From the NCBI GenBank assembly GCA_914767935.1, contig OU612045.1, forward strand, positions 27,498,290-27,562,289: a stretch of 64,000 nucleotides of DNA, given 5' to 3'. The notes under the pieces are model-generated. The model saw nothing but the letters and a program-made list of their open reading frames with translations. It was not told the origin of the DNA and searched no databases. The position numbers and the translations under genes were made by a program. Positions 43,385 through 55,364 of this stretch are shown here, piece by piece. Source of the DNA: Coremacera marginata (Eukaryota; Arthropoda; Insecta; Diptera; Sciomyzidae). Position 1 is the first letter of the stretch, and each line of letters opens with the position of its first letter.

Positions 43385-46370
43385 TTGGTTAATTGAGCCA
43401 TTTAATTGAACCAGTTATGTCAATTGAGCCAATAATGACAATTGAGGTAATTGAGCACATTGAGGCAATTGAGCGAATTGAGTCAATTTAGCATATAGAG
43501 TCAATTCCGCTAATAGAGTCAATTGAGTCATTTCAGACGAATGAGCCAATTTAGCCAATTGAGTAAATTGAGAAAATTTTGTCAATTGAGTCAATTATTT
43601 CACTTGACCTAATTAAGCAAAAGAGCAAAGTATGTCAATGAGCCAATTATGTCAATTTAGCAAATAATATCAGTTGACTCAATTGACCCGATGGAAACAA
43701 TTGGGGCAAATGATTCGATTGGGTCAATTTATCATTTTATGACGATTGTGCCAATTATGTTATATGAGCTTATGTATGAGCTTATTAAGGCATTGAGACA
43801 GTAAGTCCTATTGAATTAATAATCTAAATGAGCCAGCTGAGTCAATTAAGATAATTAAATCAATTAAGCAAATTATGTTAAGCAAATCGATGTAGTCAAT
43901 GAGGCAATTGAGTCAATTCAGCCAAATAAGTCAATAAGCTTATAGGCAAATTGAGCAAATTATGTCAATTGAGTCAGTTATGTCGCTGTGACCTACATTT
44001 GAAATGAAAAAGATATTATTCTTTTAATGTTGGGATGCTAATATTATTAATAAATTAATAAATAAATGTCAACTGAACTAATCAGGACAATGCAACAATT
44101 GTGTCAATACGCCAATTGAGTCAGTCGAGCTATAGAAGTGAATTGACTCAATTAATTCAATCGTATAAGTTGAAACAATTATGCAAATTGAGTTCATTTC
44201 TAATTTGAGTTTATAAAAATAAGCCAAATGTACTTATTGAACATACTGAGTAAATTAAATCAACTGAACCAACTGATCAACCTAAATTCAATTCATTTGC
44301 ATTAATTAAGTTAGACCAGATAGTTATATCAAGTTATTCAAGTAGACTCATTGAGGCAATTAAAAAAAATATATCCAATTTCAAAAGATTGAGTCAACTG
44401 ATTGAAATAGACGAATTTAAGGCAATTGAGCCAAATGAACTAATTGAGTCAATTGATCAATTTATGACAGTTGCTCCAATTATTTTACTTGAGCTAATTT
44501 AGCTAATGAGCTAATTATGTCAATGAGCCAACTTCTCTTATAGAGTCAATGAGCCTAATGAGCGACCTGCTTCAGTTAAAACAATTGAGTCTATTTAGTA
44601 AATTATGTCAAAAAAGCGCAATTAATCAATGAGCCCATTGAGTCTATTGAGTCAATTGAGCCAATTAAGCCAATTGAGCCAGTAAGTTAATTTAGGCATA
44701 TTGAGCAAATTATGTCAATTTAGTCAGTTATTAAGTTGATTTGGTCAATTAGCTAATTGCTAATGAGCCAATTGACTCAATTAAAGCAACTTAATCAGTT
44801 GAAACAGTTGCGCAAATTGATTTAATTTATAAAAATGAGCCAATTATACCTATGAATCAATCTGAGAAAATTGAACCAGCCAAAAACTTATTTTAAATTC
44901 AATTGTGTCAATTCAGTCAATTGTTTCAAATGATTCAAGTGAACTCATTGAGTCTATTAAAAATTATGCAACCAATTTCAAGCCATTGAGCCAACTGAGT
45001 CAAATGAAACAGTTTAGGGCAATTTAGCCAATATAGTTAATGAGCCATTTGATATAAATGATCCAGTTGATTCACAGAGACAATTTAGTCATATAAGCCA
45101 ATTGAGTGAATTTGTTCTGTTAAATCCATTCGGCCACTTAAGTCTATTGAGTTAATCGAGTCAATTGAGTGAATTAATTCAATTTAATCAATCAGGTAAA
45201 TGAGCCAGTTGAGCCAATTTTACCAATTGATTGAATTTTACCGTTTGAGTAAATAAAGTTACTTAAGCTATTTAAATCAATCGAGCCGATAGATACCATT
45301 AAACCAATTTAATCAACTGAATCCACTAAAGCTATCTAAAATCACTAATTATTGAATTGATTCAAGTGAATTAATGTAGTTAATTTAGGCTGTTGGCTCA
45401 ATTGAACGAATTGAATCAATTCAGATAACTGAGCAAATTGAGTCAATTAAAAATTAAAACCTGTTGTTCGAACTAAGCCAGTTAAATAAACTGGCGCAAA
45501 TATACAAATTACACAAGTTTAATTGTTAATTGATCCATTTGAGCCAATGAAACTACCTTTCTGATTAAGAATTCAAGAAAATTAATTGAAAGTGCTAAAT
45601 AAATAAGACTTTATGGTTTAGTTAAATGAGTCAGTCGAGCCAATGAAGCCAGTAAAAACTACATCAATTAAAAGGATCTGAACGATTGAGACAGTTGAAT
45701 TAAATTGAAACAATTGAGTCAGTCGAACAAACTCACACAATTGAGCCAGTTGAAATGATTAACCAAAATATTAACATATAACTAATGAAATAATTTTAGC
45801 AAAGTAATCCACTGAGCCAATTAAGCAAATTGAACTAATTCAGCCAAATAAAATAATTTGAAAAAATAACCGATTGAGTCAATCAAAACATTGAGCCAAT
45901 CGAACCAATTGAGCTAATAGAACCAATGGAGCCAATTGAACCAATTGCAGCAATTGAGCTAATTGCAGTAATTGAGGCAGTTAACCAATTGAACCAACTG
46001 AATCAATTGAGCCAATTAAGGCAATTAAACCAATCGAGCCAATTGACCCTATTGAGCCAATGGAACCAATTGAGCCAATAGAACCCATTGAACTAATTGA
46101 GCCAATTTAGTCATATGAACCAATTGAACCAATTGAGCCAAAAAACCCAATCAAACCGATTGAACCGATTAAGACAATTAAACCTATTTACCTATTCAAC
46201 ACATTTAAACAGCTTGAATATGTTGGTTGGTTGGTCGGAACAACCTAAATTAAGCCAATTGAACCATATGAGGCAAATAAAACAATTGAGTGAATTGAGC
46301 AAATGAAGCCAAATAAGCCAATTAAGCCAAGTGGCCAATTGAGCCAACCGATTCACATAACATTCAATTA
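43385..46370 (+). repeat. 3 kb degenerate 9-bp minisatellite (GAGYCAATT)n
   Basis: Units such as GAGCCAATT and GAGTCAATT repeat from about 43392 to 46350, roughly 300 units with heavy point and length variation. Order is best between 45880 and 46340. Each junction creates CAATTG, a palindrome. A stretch without the pattern near 43985-44070 interrupts it. Short frames inside, such as 46097-46306, are repeat translations. Confidence 0.92.
46193..46240 (+). repeat. 48-bp segment, second copy, inside the 9-bp array
   Basis: Same sequence and orientation as 42804-42851, flanked by array units on both sides (CCTATTTACC before, CAACCTAAATTAAGCC after). This is non-array DNA captured within the array. 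Confidence 0.9.
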
Positions 46371-48945
46371 TTAAATACCATTTTATGGGTTTTTGTTCAA
46401 TGAATAATTAAAATTAATTTCAAGCATTTGCTTTCTAGAATAAAGCGAACCAGCAAGCATTTATAGCAAGCACAACAAAAGTAGTGGCTGTAAGGTTTGA
46501 TCTACATTTTTTGCAATTTTGCGCCAAAGCAAAATTCATAAATTGACATATATCAAACAAAAGAAACAAACATCAAACGCATAAAACAATGCATTGACGT
46601 CGAAATTCGCAGTAAGCTCAAACTAAAGAATTTTCACTCAAAATACCAACTTTATCCTATAAAAGAGTCCATTCTAGAGATAAATTTTTTTAAGTTGGCA
46701 GGCAGCAGCTGCTATTTTTATGCTTTAGCCTTTGAGGCTTTGCCACTTTATCAGAAAGCAGCAAAAATGTTTGAGTCTTTAGTAGTAAATCAGCAATAGC
46801 AGCCAAACCAAAACAACCAACAACAAAAGCCAACAACAACAACAACAATAACAAGAAAATCCAACAACAACAACGGCAACGGCTACTTTTCAACCGCAGT
46901 TCAACGCAACGCGCACTTGTGCAGCATTAAGTGGCAGACATTGAGGTGCATGCAAAGTATCTAGCAGCAACAACAACAAAAAAATTAAAAACCACACAAC
47001 AACAACAACCCAGACCAACATTAAGCACTACAAATCAGAATAAGCCAGCAAAAATTTCCCAAGTGAGATCAAAAGAAAATAATAGGTAAGAGGGGTACAA
47101 AACCATAGTAAAACCAGCTGCTGACGAGCTATTGCATTGACCTTGATGCTATTTTTCAACCCACTTCTTACTGTTGATTTAAGGTCAACACTTTGTGCAA
47201 TGTTGTTGAGAATGTTGTTGATTGTTGTTGCATTTGCTGTTGTCTTAGGTAGGTTTTGTTGGCGTTGCATTTTGATGCTCTATATAAAAGCAGCATCAAA
47301 AGTTGCTCAACTAACTTTTACTGAATTGCTGTTACTGGCTTCTAAGGAATTTTTTTCTGTTTTATTGTTGCTCTTATTTAATTTTCTGTTTTTCCCATTT
47401 TATACACTTTTGCAATTTTTCACATCACTTTGCTGCAATTTTTACCTCAGCTGCTGTCATTGCTTTTCAGCGTTCTTTTTTATAAATACTTTTATAGATA
47501 ATTTTTTTTTTTTTTTGAGCTGTAGTACTATTTCATGCACTCTATAATTTTATTTTATATTTCTTTTGTTATGATTTTTTTGTATTTTTTTTTTTTTTTC
47601 TTTTTTTTTTGTAATGTTTTTCTCGCATACATTTTTCACTTCCGCTGCGTTGCTTTTTAAGTATTTTTATGCTCTAACGCCCTTTTTTATAATAGTTTTT
47701 ATTTTTATTTTGATTTCTTTTTTTTTTTTGCAATGGCGGCTCACTTTCACAATGGCTGCTCATGGACTCATGAAGGTCGCTCACTGGGGTATAGATTTCA
47801 TTTTTAGTTGTCGTTAAATTTAATGCTATTCCTTCTGTTCCTTGCTATCTTTCGTTCTTTTTTGCCAAAGTAGTTTTGACTTTTGTAATAAAGTGGAATT
47901 TTTCCATATAAATCTCATTGTGATTTCTCAGTTTGAAGTACAAATTTTTGTGTTTTTTTTTTTTAGTGAACATAGCGAAAAATATACAATCACTGCAACA
48001 ATTAAAATTTTTGTGTCAAAAAATATCAGCTACTTCCATAAAAGTTTCAGTTAATATCAAAAGTTTAGAAAATTGGAGTCAAGAGACTCTTAGGCTAGAT
48101 TATAATTTTCACAAATATTTTGATTCGCTTTATTACAATTACGAACCTTACTTTACAATTACTTTGTTCTGTCTGAATTTTTAAATAGTTGGGTAATTTA
48201 GAATTTGATTAAGAAAAATTAAATTTTACAAATTTCTAAATTCCTTGGTGTAGATGATCAGATTATACTTATATTTATCAGAGTCGTAAAATTTATTTTT
48301 ATTTGTCTTTAATTGTCAAAAGATTATATACAAATTCGTCTTAAATGAGATTGAATTTTCTGAAAATTGCATTAATGAAATTTTAGTGAATTTTATTTCA
48401 TTTTAAAAGTAATTTTTTGCAAATTTGTGGCCATTTACCATTATTTCAGAAGTGCTTTTAACTATTTCCAAAAAAAAAAAAATAACAATTTTTGTTGTGC
48501 TCAAGATATCACTTTGAGATCAATTTAAAATTATGCACAACTATTTGTTATTTGAGTGGTTAACGGTTAAGCAAAAAAATTTTTTAGTACATGTGACTCC
48601 TGTCTATTGAGCTAAAACCACTATTTGGATTTTGAATTTCAATTAAATTAAATTTCAAAATGTCGGTTTTTTTTTTAATAACACAAATTCATAGAGTTTT
48701 CAGGAAAAGTATTTTTTTTTTTAATAGAAGTAAAAACTTACCCTACGTCTTTTAAAATATCGCCAATACATGAAATATTCCGATTCTTCTAATATATTTC
48801 GATATCTTCAAATAAAACTGCATGATTTATCAGGATTGCACAGATTTAACATTTATTAAGATGAAAAATTCACAAATTATGCGGAAAGTTGAGAAATTAA
48901 CGTAAACGCTATTACATTTAATATACATATAGTAGATTATGTTAA
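46371..48945. other. Non-coding stretch with CAA runs and T-rich tracts
   Basis: CAA-rich runs at 46800-46990 and long T tracts at 47490-47730. Frames 46690-46893, 47137-47547 and 47614-47817 are low-complexity (leucine/phenylalanine runs) and show no domain. Confidence 0.5.
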
Positions 48946-48949
48946 GACA

Positions 48950-49282
48950 GCCGTGGCGTAGTGGGTAGAGTGTGTGACTCTTACGCCAGAGAACCCAGGT
49001 TCGAATCCTCCATCCGACACAGAAAGTTTTTTCAATTGAATTCATTTTTCTGTTCGTCCGTCACCTCTCTGCAGACAATGGCAAACCTCAGAGAGTAAAA
49101 ACTGCCATGAAAAGCTTCTTGAGGACATAAGCCGTTCGGAGTCGGCGTAAAACATGTAGGTCCAGTTCTCGATCATTTGTGTGCAAACATTTCACATCAC
49201 ACACAACACAATTGATCATAAGAAGCTCAGTCAAAGTCCTTTCAAGGGCTGAAATGGCCATTTCGTTTTTTTTTTTTTTTTT
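48950..49282 (+). mobile_element. tRNA-derived SINE, copy 2 (full length)
   Basis: The head has an A-box-like TGGCGTAGTGGG (48954) and a B box GGTTCGAATCC (48998-49008), the internal RNA polymerase III promoter of a tRNA. It is followed by the common body and a final CATTTCG with a run of about 16 T. The reading direction head to tail is plus. It differs by only a few bases from copy 4 at 59198. Confidence 0.9.
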
Positions 49283-49807
49283 ATGTTAAGAGCAAAGAAA
49301 TATGTCTGCTTAATATATTTAATTTTATCCGTTATTAATGCCCTCTATCAAACTTCTAAAAATGATCTAATTTAGTAATATAATGATTATTGCAAAAAAA
49401 AAAACTAAACCCAATTTCGTTCAAATTTTATTTTAAGGACACAAATCTACAAATATGGTTTAAGACAATTTCGTCAACATCAACAAGGTCAGTGTTTCCC
49501 AACCTTTTTATAGTGCGACCCAAAAATAATTCGAATAATTCGAATGGCGACCCAAAGAAAAATGCTTTGATTTTAAATATTTCGTTTATTATAAGGGCTC
49601 GGAAATTGATAAAGTTGAAAGCATATATTATTTTTAATGCATACTGACCTAATCATTAATTTAAAAAATTCTCTACAAAGGTGCACTTAAAATTATAGAA
49701 AAACCTTCTTCCTTGCAAAAAAGCCATTCGTTTGAAATAATAAAAATAAAAAATTATTATAATTTATTAATTATAATAATTTGATTTTATTATAATTTGA
49801 ATTAAAA

Positions 49808-51573
49808 CTAATGGCTTCCTTGGTGTTGGACTCTTTGAACGAGCTTGTTTATGTCTGGCTGCATGTTGATCGAGAGAGCACATCGCAAGTCGTGCTCTGC
49901 ATTCAAGTGATTTCTGTACTTTGTTTTCAACACAACTAGAGCAGAAAACCCAGCTTCACATAAGTAGGTGGTGGGAAGTGGGAGCAATGCCTTTTGCCTC
50001 TCTGGAAATAACTGGCTTGTTCATTAGTTGCTTCCAAAATTCCGTCAGCGAAACTTTTTTGATTTTGAAAATTTGATTTTCTTTTAAATCGAGAAGTTCT
50101 TCTTGAAATCCAGGAATATCTTCACCAACTTGGTCCACATTCACGGCAAACGGATTTCGAACCCAACTATGTTTTCAAAGTTCAACGTTTTCAGGTATAT
50201 ATCTGTTCATTTCCATTTCAAGCCGTTCCAAAATCACGAAGCGAAATTTTGTTTGAATCTTCAAGAAACTGATAGAGAATAGGAAATGATGCAATTTTAT
50301 ATTTGGAAAGCTTCATTCGCCACAATGCCAGTTTGCTTTTGAACGAACTAATTTTCTCGCCCATGTTAACCATGTTCCGATTTTTTCCCTGCATGCCGGT
50401 ATTCAACACGTTCAAATGTTCAAAAATATCAGCCAAAAATGCTAATTTAGCCAGGCAAGCGTGGTCATTAAATTTGTCAGCCATTGGATGCTTATTTTCC
50501 GTGAGAAAGATATCAATTTCCATGCGAAGTGCTACGAAGCGAGCAAGTACTTTTCCACGCGAAAGCCATCGTACTTCGGAATGGTAAAGCACGTTGAAAT
50601 ATTCTGATTGGAAATCTTCACACATAACATGAAATATGCGTGTGTTTGACGCATTTGATTTTATGAAGTTAACAATGTTAATAACATAATTTACAGCTAC
50701 GTTGAGGTTTGGTTGAATATTGTTTGTTGTTCAAGGTTTTCTCGATGCAAAAAATAGTGGATAATAACAACATCAGGGCTAACTTCTTTTACTAGCGTGC
50801 AGAATCCAACTCGTTTTCCCATCATGGCTGGAGCACCATCAGTACATACTCCCATGCAGTCAGTCCATAAAATATTATGTTGCTTGAAAAACTTGTCAAC
50901 CATTTCGAATATGTCTAATCCAGTAGTGGTAGTTAGCAATGGCTCACAAAATAAAAATTCTTCGGTAAAATTTTTGTCGGTTTTGTATCTTATAAATACC
51001 ATCAATTGAGCGTTACTTGTGGCATCTACTGATTCGTCAGTTTGAATCGAAAGTTTTTTGCCCGCTTTATTCCACAAACAACCTGCTCTAAAATATCCTC
51101 TGACATTGCATCTATCCGACGTTTAATCGAGTTGTTTGAGAGTGGAACATTTCTAATTTGTTTGCCATGTCAACTCCACAAACAGTTTTAACCATTGCAA
51201 TGGCAGCGGGTTTAACTAACTCTTCACCAATATTGTGAGGCTTATTTGCACGAACGATTTTCCATGCCACTTCGAATGATGCCTTTGTGGTTTTCTCCAA
51301 AGAAACAGCAGCTGAACTTGTTGGATTATCAAGCCGCATTCGTTTTAAATTTGCTTCTTTTTCTTTCCAAAAATTCAGTGGCTTATCGAGAAAATCGACG
51401 CGAGCGGTAATTAATTGGCGTTTCAGCTTATTTTCTTTCAAGGACTCATTCGATAACTCTTTCATACATTGTACGCATTGTGGTCGCACTAATCCAGAGC
51501 TCTCCTTCAAATCAGTAAATCAAAATTTTAAAAACTCCAATTTATATTTCAATTCGCGTTTCGCCATTTTCAT
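49808..51573 (-). pseudogene. hAT transposase pseudogene (ZBED5/FAM200-like)
   Basis: From ATG at 51573: MKMAKRELKYKLEFLKF, then a TGA where relatives keep an open frame, then the decayed BED-finger region VRPQCVQCMKELSNESLKEN (51112-51510). Next are LSIQTDESVDATSNAQLMVF and TDCMGVCTDGAPAMMGKRVG (50697-51077, the DDE core with both aspartate motifs), VLYHSEVRWLSRGKVLARF (50218-50625, insertion domain) and SLTEFWKQLM (49956-50144). The frame ends at TAG 49808-49810 after NKLVQRVQHQGSH. At least three frame changes and the early stop make it inactive. The histidines expected in the BED finger are missing. Confidence 0.88.
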
Positions 51574-51865
51574 ACAGTAACACCGGAGACGAACCAAAAA
51601 TTTAAATCTTCTTATAAATATTGCAGTTTAAGTCAATTCATGAAAGCAAAGTTCCGAATAACTCACAAATGCAATTAACAGATATTTTTTTTTTTAAGTC
51701 TGTGGTTAACCACAAATACATACAAAGCCAGCTGTTGGCGTGCTAAGTGATGCCTTTCACTCATATTACGCGGATTTTTTTCAAAAGGGAATTTTTTATG
51801 TTGATATTTGTTTATATTCGCAGAAAAAAAAGGTAAACTCTCTGCGAGACCTGCATCAATGGATG

Positions 51866-52300
51866 TTTTTGGAATAAATTTATAAAACATTGGACACATC
51901 CAGACTTAGTTTATTTCTTTTGCTTCTTATCAATGAAATATTAATAACAATTGCGCCGTTATGGCAATGTTTTCACTTCGATGCACAAGCATATAATGAA
52001 ATTTGATTAAAAATTTGATAAGTGAACACTTCCGTGGTCAGACAGTTTGACCGACAATTTGATGAACATTTTCGTCAAACTGCTTGTCAAACAGTTTGAC
52101 CATGCAAGTGTTCACATATCAAATTTTCCATCAAACATATTATCGGCTTATGCATCGAAGTGATAAATAGCATTGCCATGACGGAGCAATTCTTATTGAT
52201 CTTTCATTGATAAATAAAGCAAAAAAAGCAAACACCACAGCAAACAGCAGCCATCCAAAGTGGATGTGTTCAACAATGTTTTATAAATTTATTCCAAAAA
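51866..52300. repeat. Foldback (palindromic) structure inside the hAT
   Basis: The left arm 51866-52031 and right arm 52106-52300 are mirror images with gaps. Outer TTTTTGGAATAAATTTATAA pairs with TTATAAATTTATTCCAAAAA. The middle GTTATGGCAATG and CACTTCGATGCA are mirrored as CATTGCCATGAC and TGCATCGAAGTG. The inner AAATTTGATAAGTGAACACTT pairs with AAGTGTTCACATATCAAATTT. The 75 bp loop is built of GTCAAACTG/CAGTTTGAC boxes. A third copy of the box GTGTTCACATATCAA lies at 52391. Confidence 0.85.
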
Positions 52301-52872
52301 AATTAACCTGCAATTTTCCTATTTACGCGATGTGCTCACGTTGAAATCTTTTTTCAACTGACGAAAATCTCTCTAGAAAATTTGACGAGTGTTCACATAT
52401 CAACTTTTTGACAACTGTTTGACAAACAATTTGACGAAGTGTTTGATAATGTTTCATCCCATAATGTGCACTCTTCTATTGAACAGCGTTGCGTTTCGCA
52501 CAAACAGTGCTGCCACATGTTAGTTGTAAGGGCATTAATACACTGAGAATGGAAAAATTACGAATCGTTATAAAGAAAGAGTAGAAAAATTTTAGTGCAT
52601 GGCGTGTCACGCGGTGTACGGAAAATTCACACACAGTTAAAATTCAATTATTACACATTTTTTTTCTCAGACACAAATGTCTTTATTTTTACTCACACTA
52701 AAGATGTGTAGTATGTAGATGCAAACTAATAATTTGAAGTGACCAGTGCATATGATTTCATATGTTTTTTTTTTAATCAGAAATTCGTAATTTTCTTGAC
52801 TCGCTATTGCGACCCAAGCTTAAACTATCCGTGACCCACATTTGGGTCGCGACCTGAGGTTGGGAAAGGCTG

Positions 52873-53990
52873 ACATAGGTAGAACAAGGCTAGCGTTGTT
52901 GTAACTCTTTTATTACAGATATTATTCATTTTGTCGTAAAGAGTTTTCAGTTTGGCCACTACTACCTACTGAACCATAACTCTGCCAGGTTAGCATCTGT
53001 GTTCCGCCTGCCTGTCCAAAGCCAGGTTAAAGGAGGATGGTTGTGGTAGGATGATTAGAGACGACACATGCTTACATGCAATAGTTTCGTCCTATCCACG
53101 TAAAAAGCTCCTACCACGGAGCTCGACATTGGCAGCCATATTTGGGAGCAGGTAAAAATGGTCATGTCATTTTTAAGAAATGAGCCTGCTTTGGATTAGC
53201 AATCGTCCATAAAACTTGTTAGCACGGGGATAATCAAACCTGCCATAGAGTGAGTGATGATCTTATCTATTCACAGCAAAGAGACCTTAATAAAGGTTTT
53301 TATGTACTGGGTACTAGTGTATGGGTAGGCATGAAATGCTTGAGTTAGCTCTGTAGGTGGAGTCGGTGATACTCGTATCAGGCATCCCTCGTTTCTGGTA
53401 ATGGATCTTCGATCCTGACTCTTTAACTGGGTGGAATGCCTGTCCAGCTCGATTTAGTGCATAAATTGGGCACGGCTAGTTACAAAAATATCCCACCTTA
53501 TTTGGTGGGACCAAGTGCTCAGGCTGATTATCATAGGCTAGCCACTTGGGGAGTTGTGTATATGCTGCACAGATCTAGCTTGACCGGCGGGAGCCATGCA
53601 GTGGTACAGCCGGGCTGGCATATTCCTTAATATGCAAGATATTGGATAGGTTTCGTCTTCACCAGTAGATGGCAATAAAGGTAAGCCAGCTTAGAAACAT
53701 GTATAGGCGTATACATGGGGGATAGTGGGGCAGCTGTCCCACCCTAGCAGTTAAATGGCATTTCCCACATTTTCTTCAATAACGTCATAGTCAAAAAACT
53801 TTAAAATCGTGTTAACCATGCAGAAAACTTTAGCAGACCAGGATCTATATTATATGTCGTAAATAAATCGTAAGCAACGAAATGGTTGGAGAAAACTTGC
53901 GCTGTACTGTCAATTTGTCTGTGTTTTTTGTGTTCTCTTTGTATTTTTGCATTAAATAATGTTTCTAAAATACGCAACTATGTTGGCACT
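52873..53990. other. GC-richer unassigned stretch, possibly an old repeat
   Basis: Base composition is visibly less AT-rich than the neighbours (about 52980-53740). Short frames such as 53436-53630 show no domain I recognise. Could be the remains of a retroelement whose coding part has decayed. Confidence 0.35.
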
Positions 53991-53995
53991 TTTAC

Positions 53996-55258
53996 TCACT
54001 TAGGTCGCCATAACAACCCATGTTCGGGTTTCGGCCGACCTCAGCTCTTGCCAGGCACCTCTGCTTTACGCGTGCCTTCTCCAATCGGATACACCAAGTG
54101 CGGTTAGGGCTTCCTCGGCCTGGTCCATCCATCGGAGACATGATCTCCTTCGTCGTCGTTGACCAACGAAACTCGTCTCGAGCACCTTTTTCGCTGGAGC
54201 TTCGTCGTCCATACGATGGACATGACCCAGCCAGCATAGTCGCTGAACAACTTTATGCCGAACTACGTCAATGTCTTCGTAGAGCTCATACAGCTCGTGG
54301 TTCATTCGGATAGTCATCGCCGACTCGAACAGGACCGAAGATTTTGCGAAGAACATTTCTCTCTAACACCTCCAGAACAGCTGCATCAATTTGCGAAACT
54401 ACCCATGCAAGAGAGGAATCTGGAATTTAGTTGCTTACTGAGCCCGTAGTAGCACCTATTAGCAACTATTGTTCTTCGCTTTATCTCCAGGCTGACTTTG
54501 TTGTTGTTATTAATGGTGGTGCCAAGGTATACAAACTACTTGACTACTTCAAAGTTATAGCTGCTTCCTTGTTTGTAGACAGCATATACTTTGTTTTACC
54601 CTCATTTATCGTCAAACCCACTTTGGCTGATTCCATTTCGATAGCGATGAAAGCAGCGGTAACATCTCTATTGGTGCTGCCGACAATATCAATATCATCA
54701 GAGTAAGCAAGGAGCTGGACACCTTTGTAGAAAATGGTGCCATTACGATGCACACCGGCCTTTCATAAGATCCCCTCCATGATGATATTGAAGTGATCGC
54801 AAGACAGTGGATCGCCTTGTCTGAAACCTCTTTCGGTATTGAAGGTTTTGAAGAGGTCATTTCCTACTTTGACGGAGCTGCATGTTTTGCTCAACGTCAT
54901 CCTACCAAGTCTTGCCAACTTTGCAGGTTTACCGAACTGAAACATTGTTGCGTATAGGCAATCCCTTCTCGGGCAATCGCTCGGGCAAATGCAGCTTTAT
55001 AATCGACAAATAGATGATGGGTGTCAATTTGTTTTCGTGGGTTTTTTCCAGGATTTGTCGTAGCGTGTAAATCTGGTCTATGGTGGACTTTCCAGGTCGA
55101 AAGCCACACTGATAAGGTCCAATCAGTGTTTTTGTAATCGACTTTAATCTTTCACACAGTACGCTTGAAAGAACCTTATATACATCTCTGCATCTATAAA
55201 AAGGACTTCCAGCACATGTCAAAACTTGGCTGCTATCAACAATGATGTTTGCGTGCAT
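53996..55258 (-). pseudogene. RTE-type LINE, longer copy with reverse transcriptase, frameshifted
   Basis: Minus-strand pieces in order: YKVLSSVLCERLKSITKTLI, GPYQCGFRPGKSTIDQIYTL and RQILEKTHENK (54929-55258, fingers), TERGFRQGDPLSCDHFNIIM (54763-54945, palm), and GVQLLAYSDDIDIVGSTNRD followed by KVGLTINEGKTKYMLSTNKE (54544-54753, the catalytic motif reading YSDD where YADD is usual). The C-terminal part is NHELYELYEDIDVVRHKVVQ (54066-54356). At least four frame changes separate them, and part of the C-terminal domain present in the 30 kb copy is deleted near 54400-54540. The endonuclease is missing. Same family as 30000-30685. Confidence 0.88.
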
Positions 55259-55364
55259 TGCAAACTGGTGGAGTCAATGTTTATAGACAATGTTTTGCAG
55301 AGATTTTCTGAAGTTGCCAGAAAGATTTTATTTGTTTAAAACTAAATTATAAGTAATCCGAGGG

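Larger units (their letters stand above)
49490..52872 (-). mobile_element. hAT element, ZBED5/FAM200-like, 3.4 kb
   Basis: The left end is CAGTGTTTCCCAACC, with GCGACCC about 13 bases inward. The right end is the mirror, GGTTGGGAAAGGCTG (52858-52872), with GTCGCGACC inward. Outside, AACAAGGT on the left and ACATAGGT on the right match at 5 of 8 positions, a weak target duplication. The transposase lies on the minus strand. The 5' part of the element contains a large foldback (51866-52300). Confidence 0.8.

Noticed and set aside
43385..46370. CRISPR-like array
   Set aside because: Units are 9 bp, degenerate and without spacers; the host is a fly.
47137..47547. 136-codon hydrophobic frame as a membrane protein
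   Set aside because: Lies in T-rich low-complexity DNA, and the leucine/phenylalanine content follows from base composition.
48950..49020. Functional tRNA gene
   Set aside because: Promoter boxes are present but the sequence continues into a 250-bp body repeated at three other places, so it is a SINE head.
54020..54313. 97-codon plus-strand frame resembling the one at 30 kb
   Set aside because: The similarity comes from both being antisense to the same LINE family.
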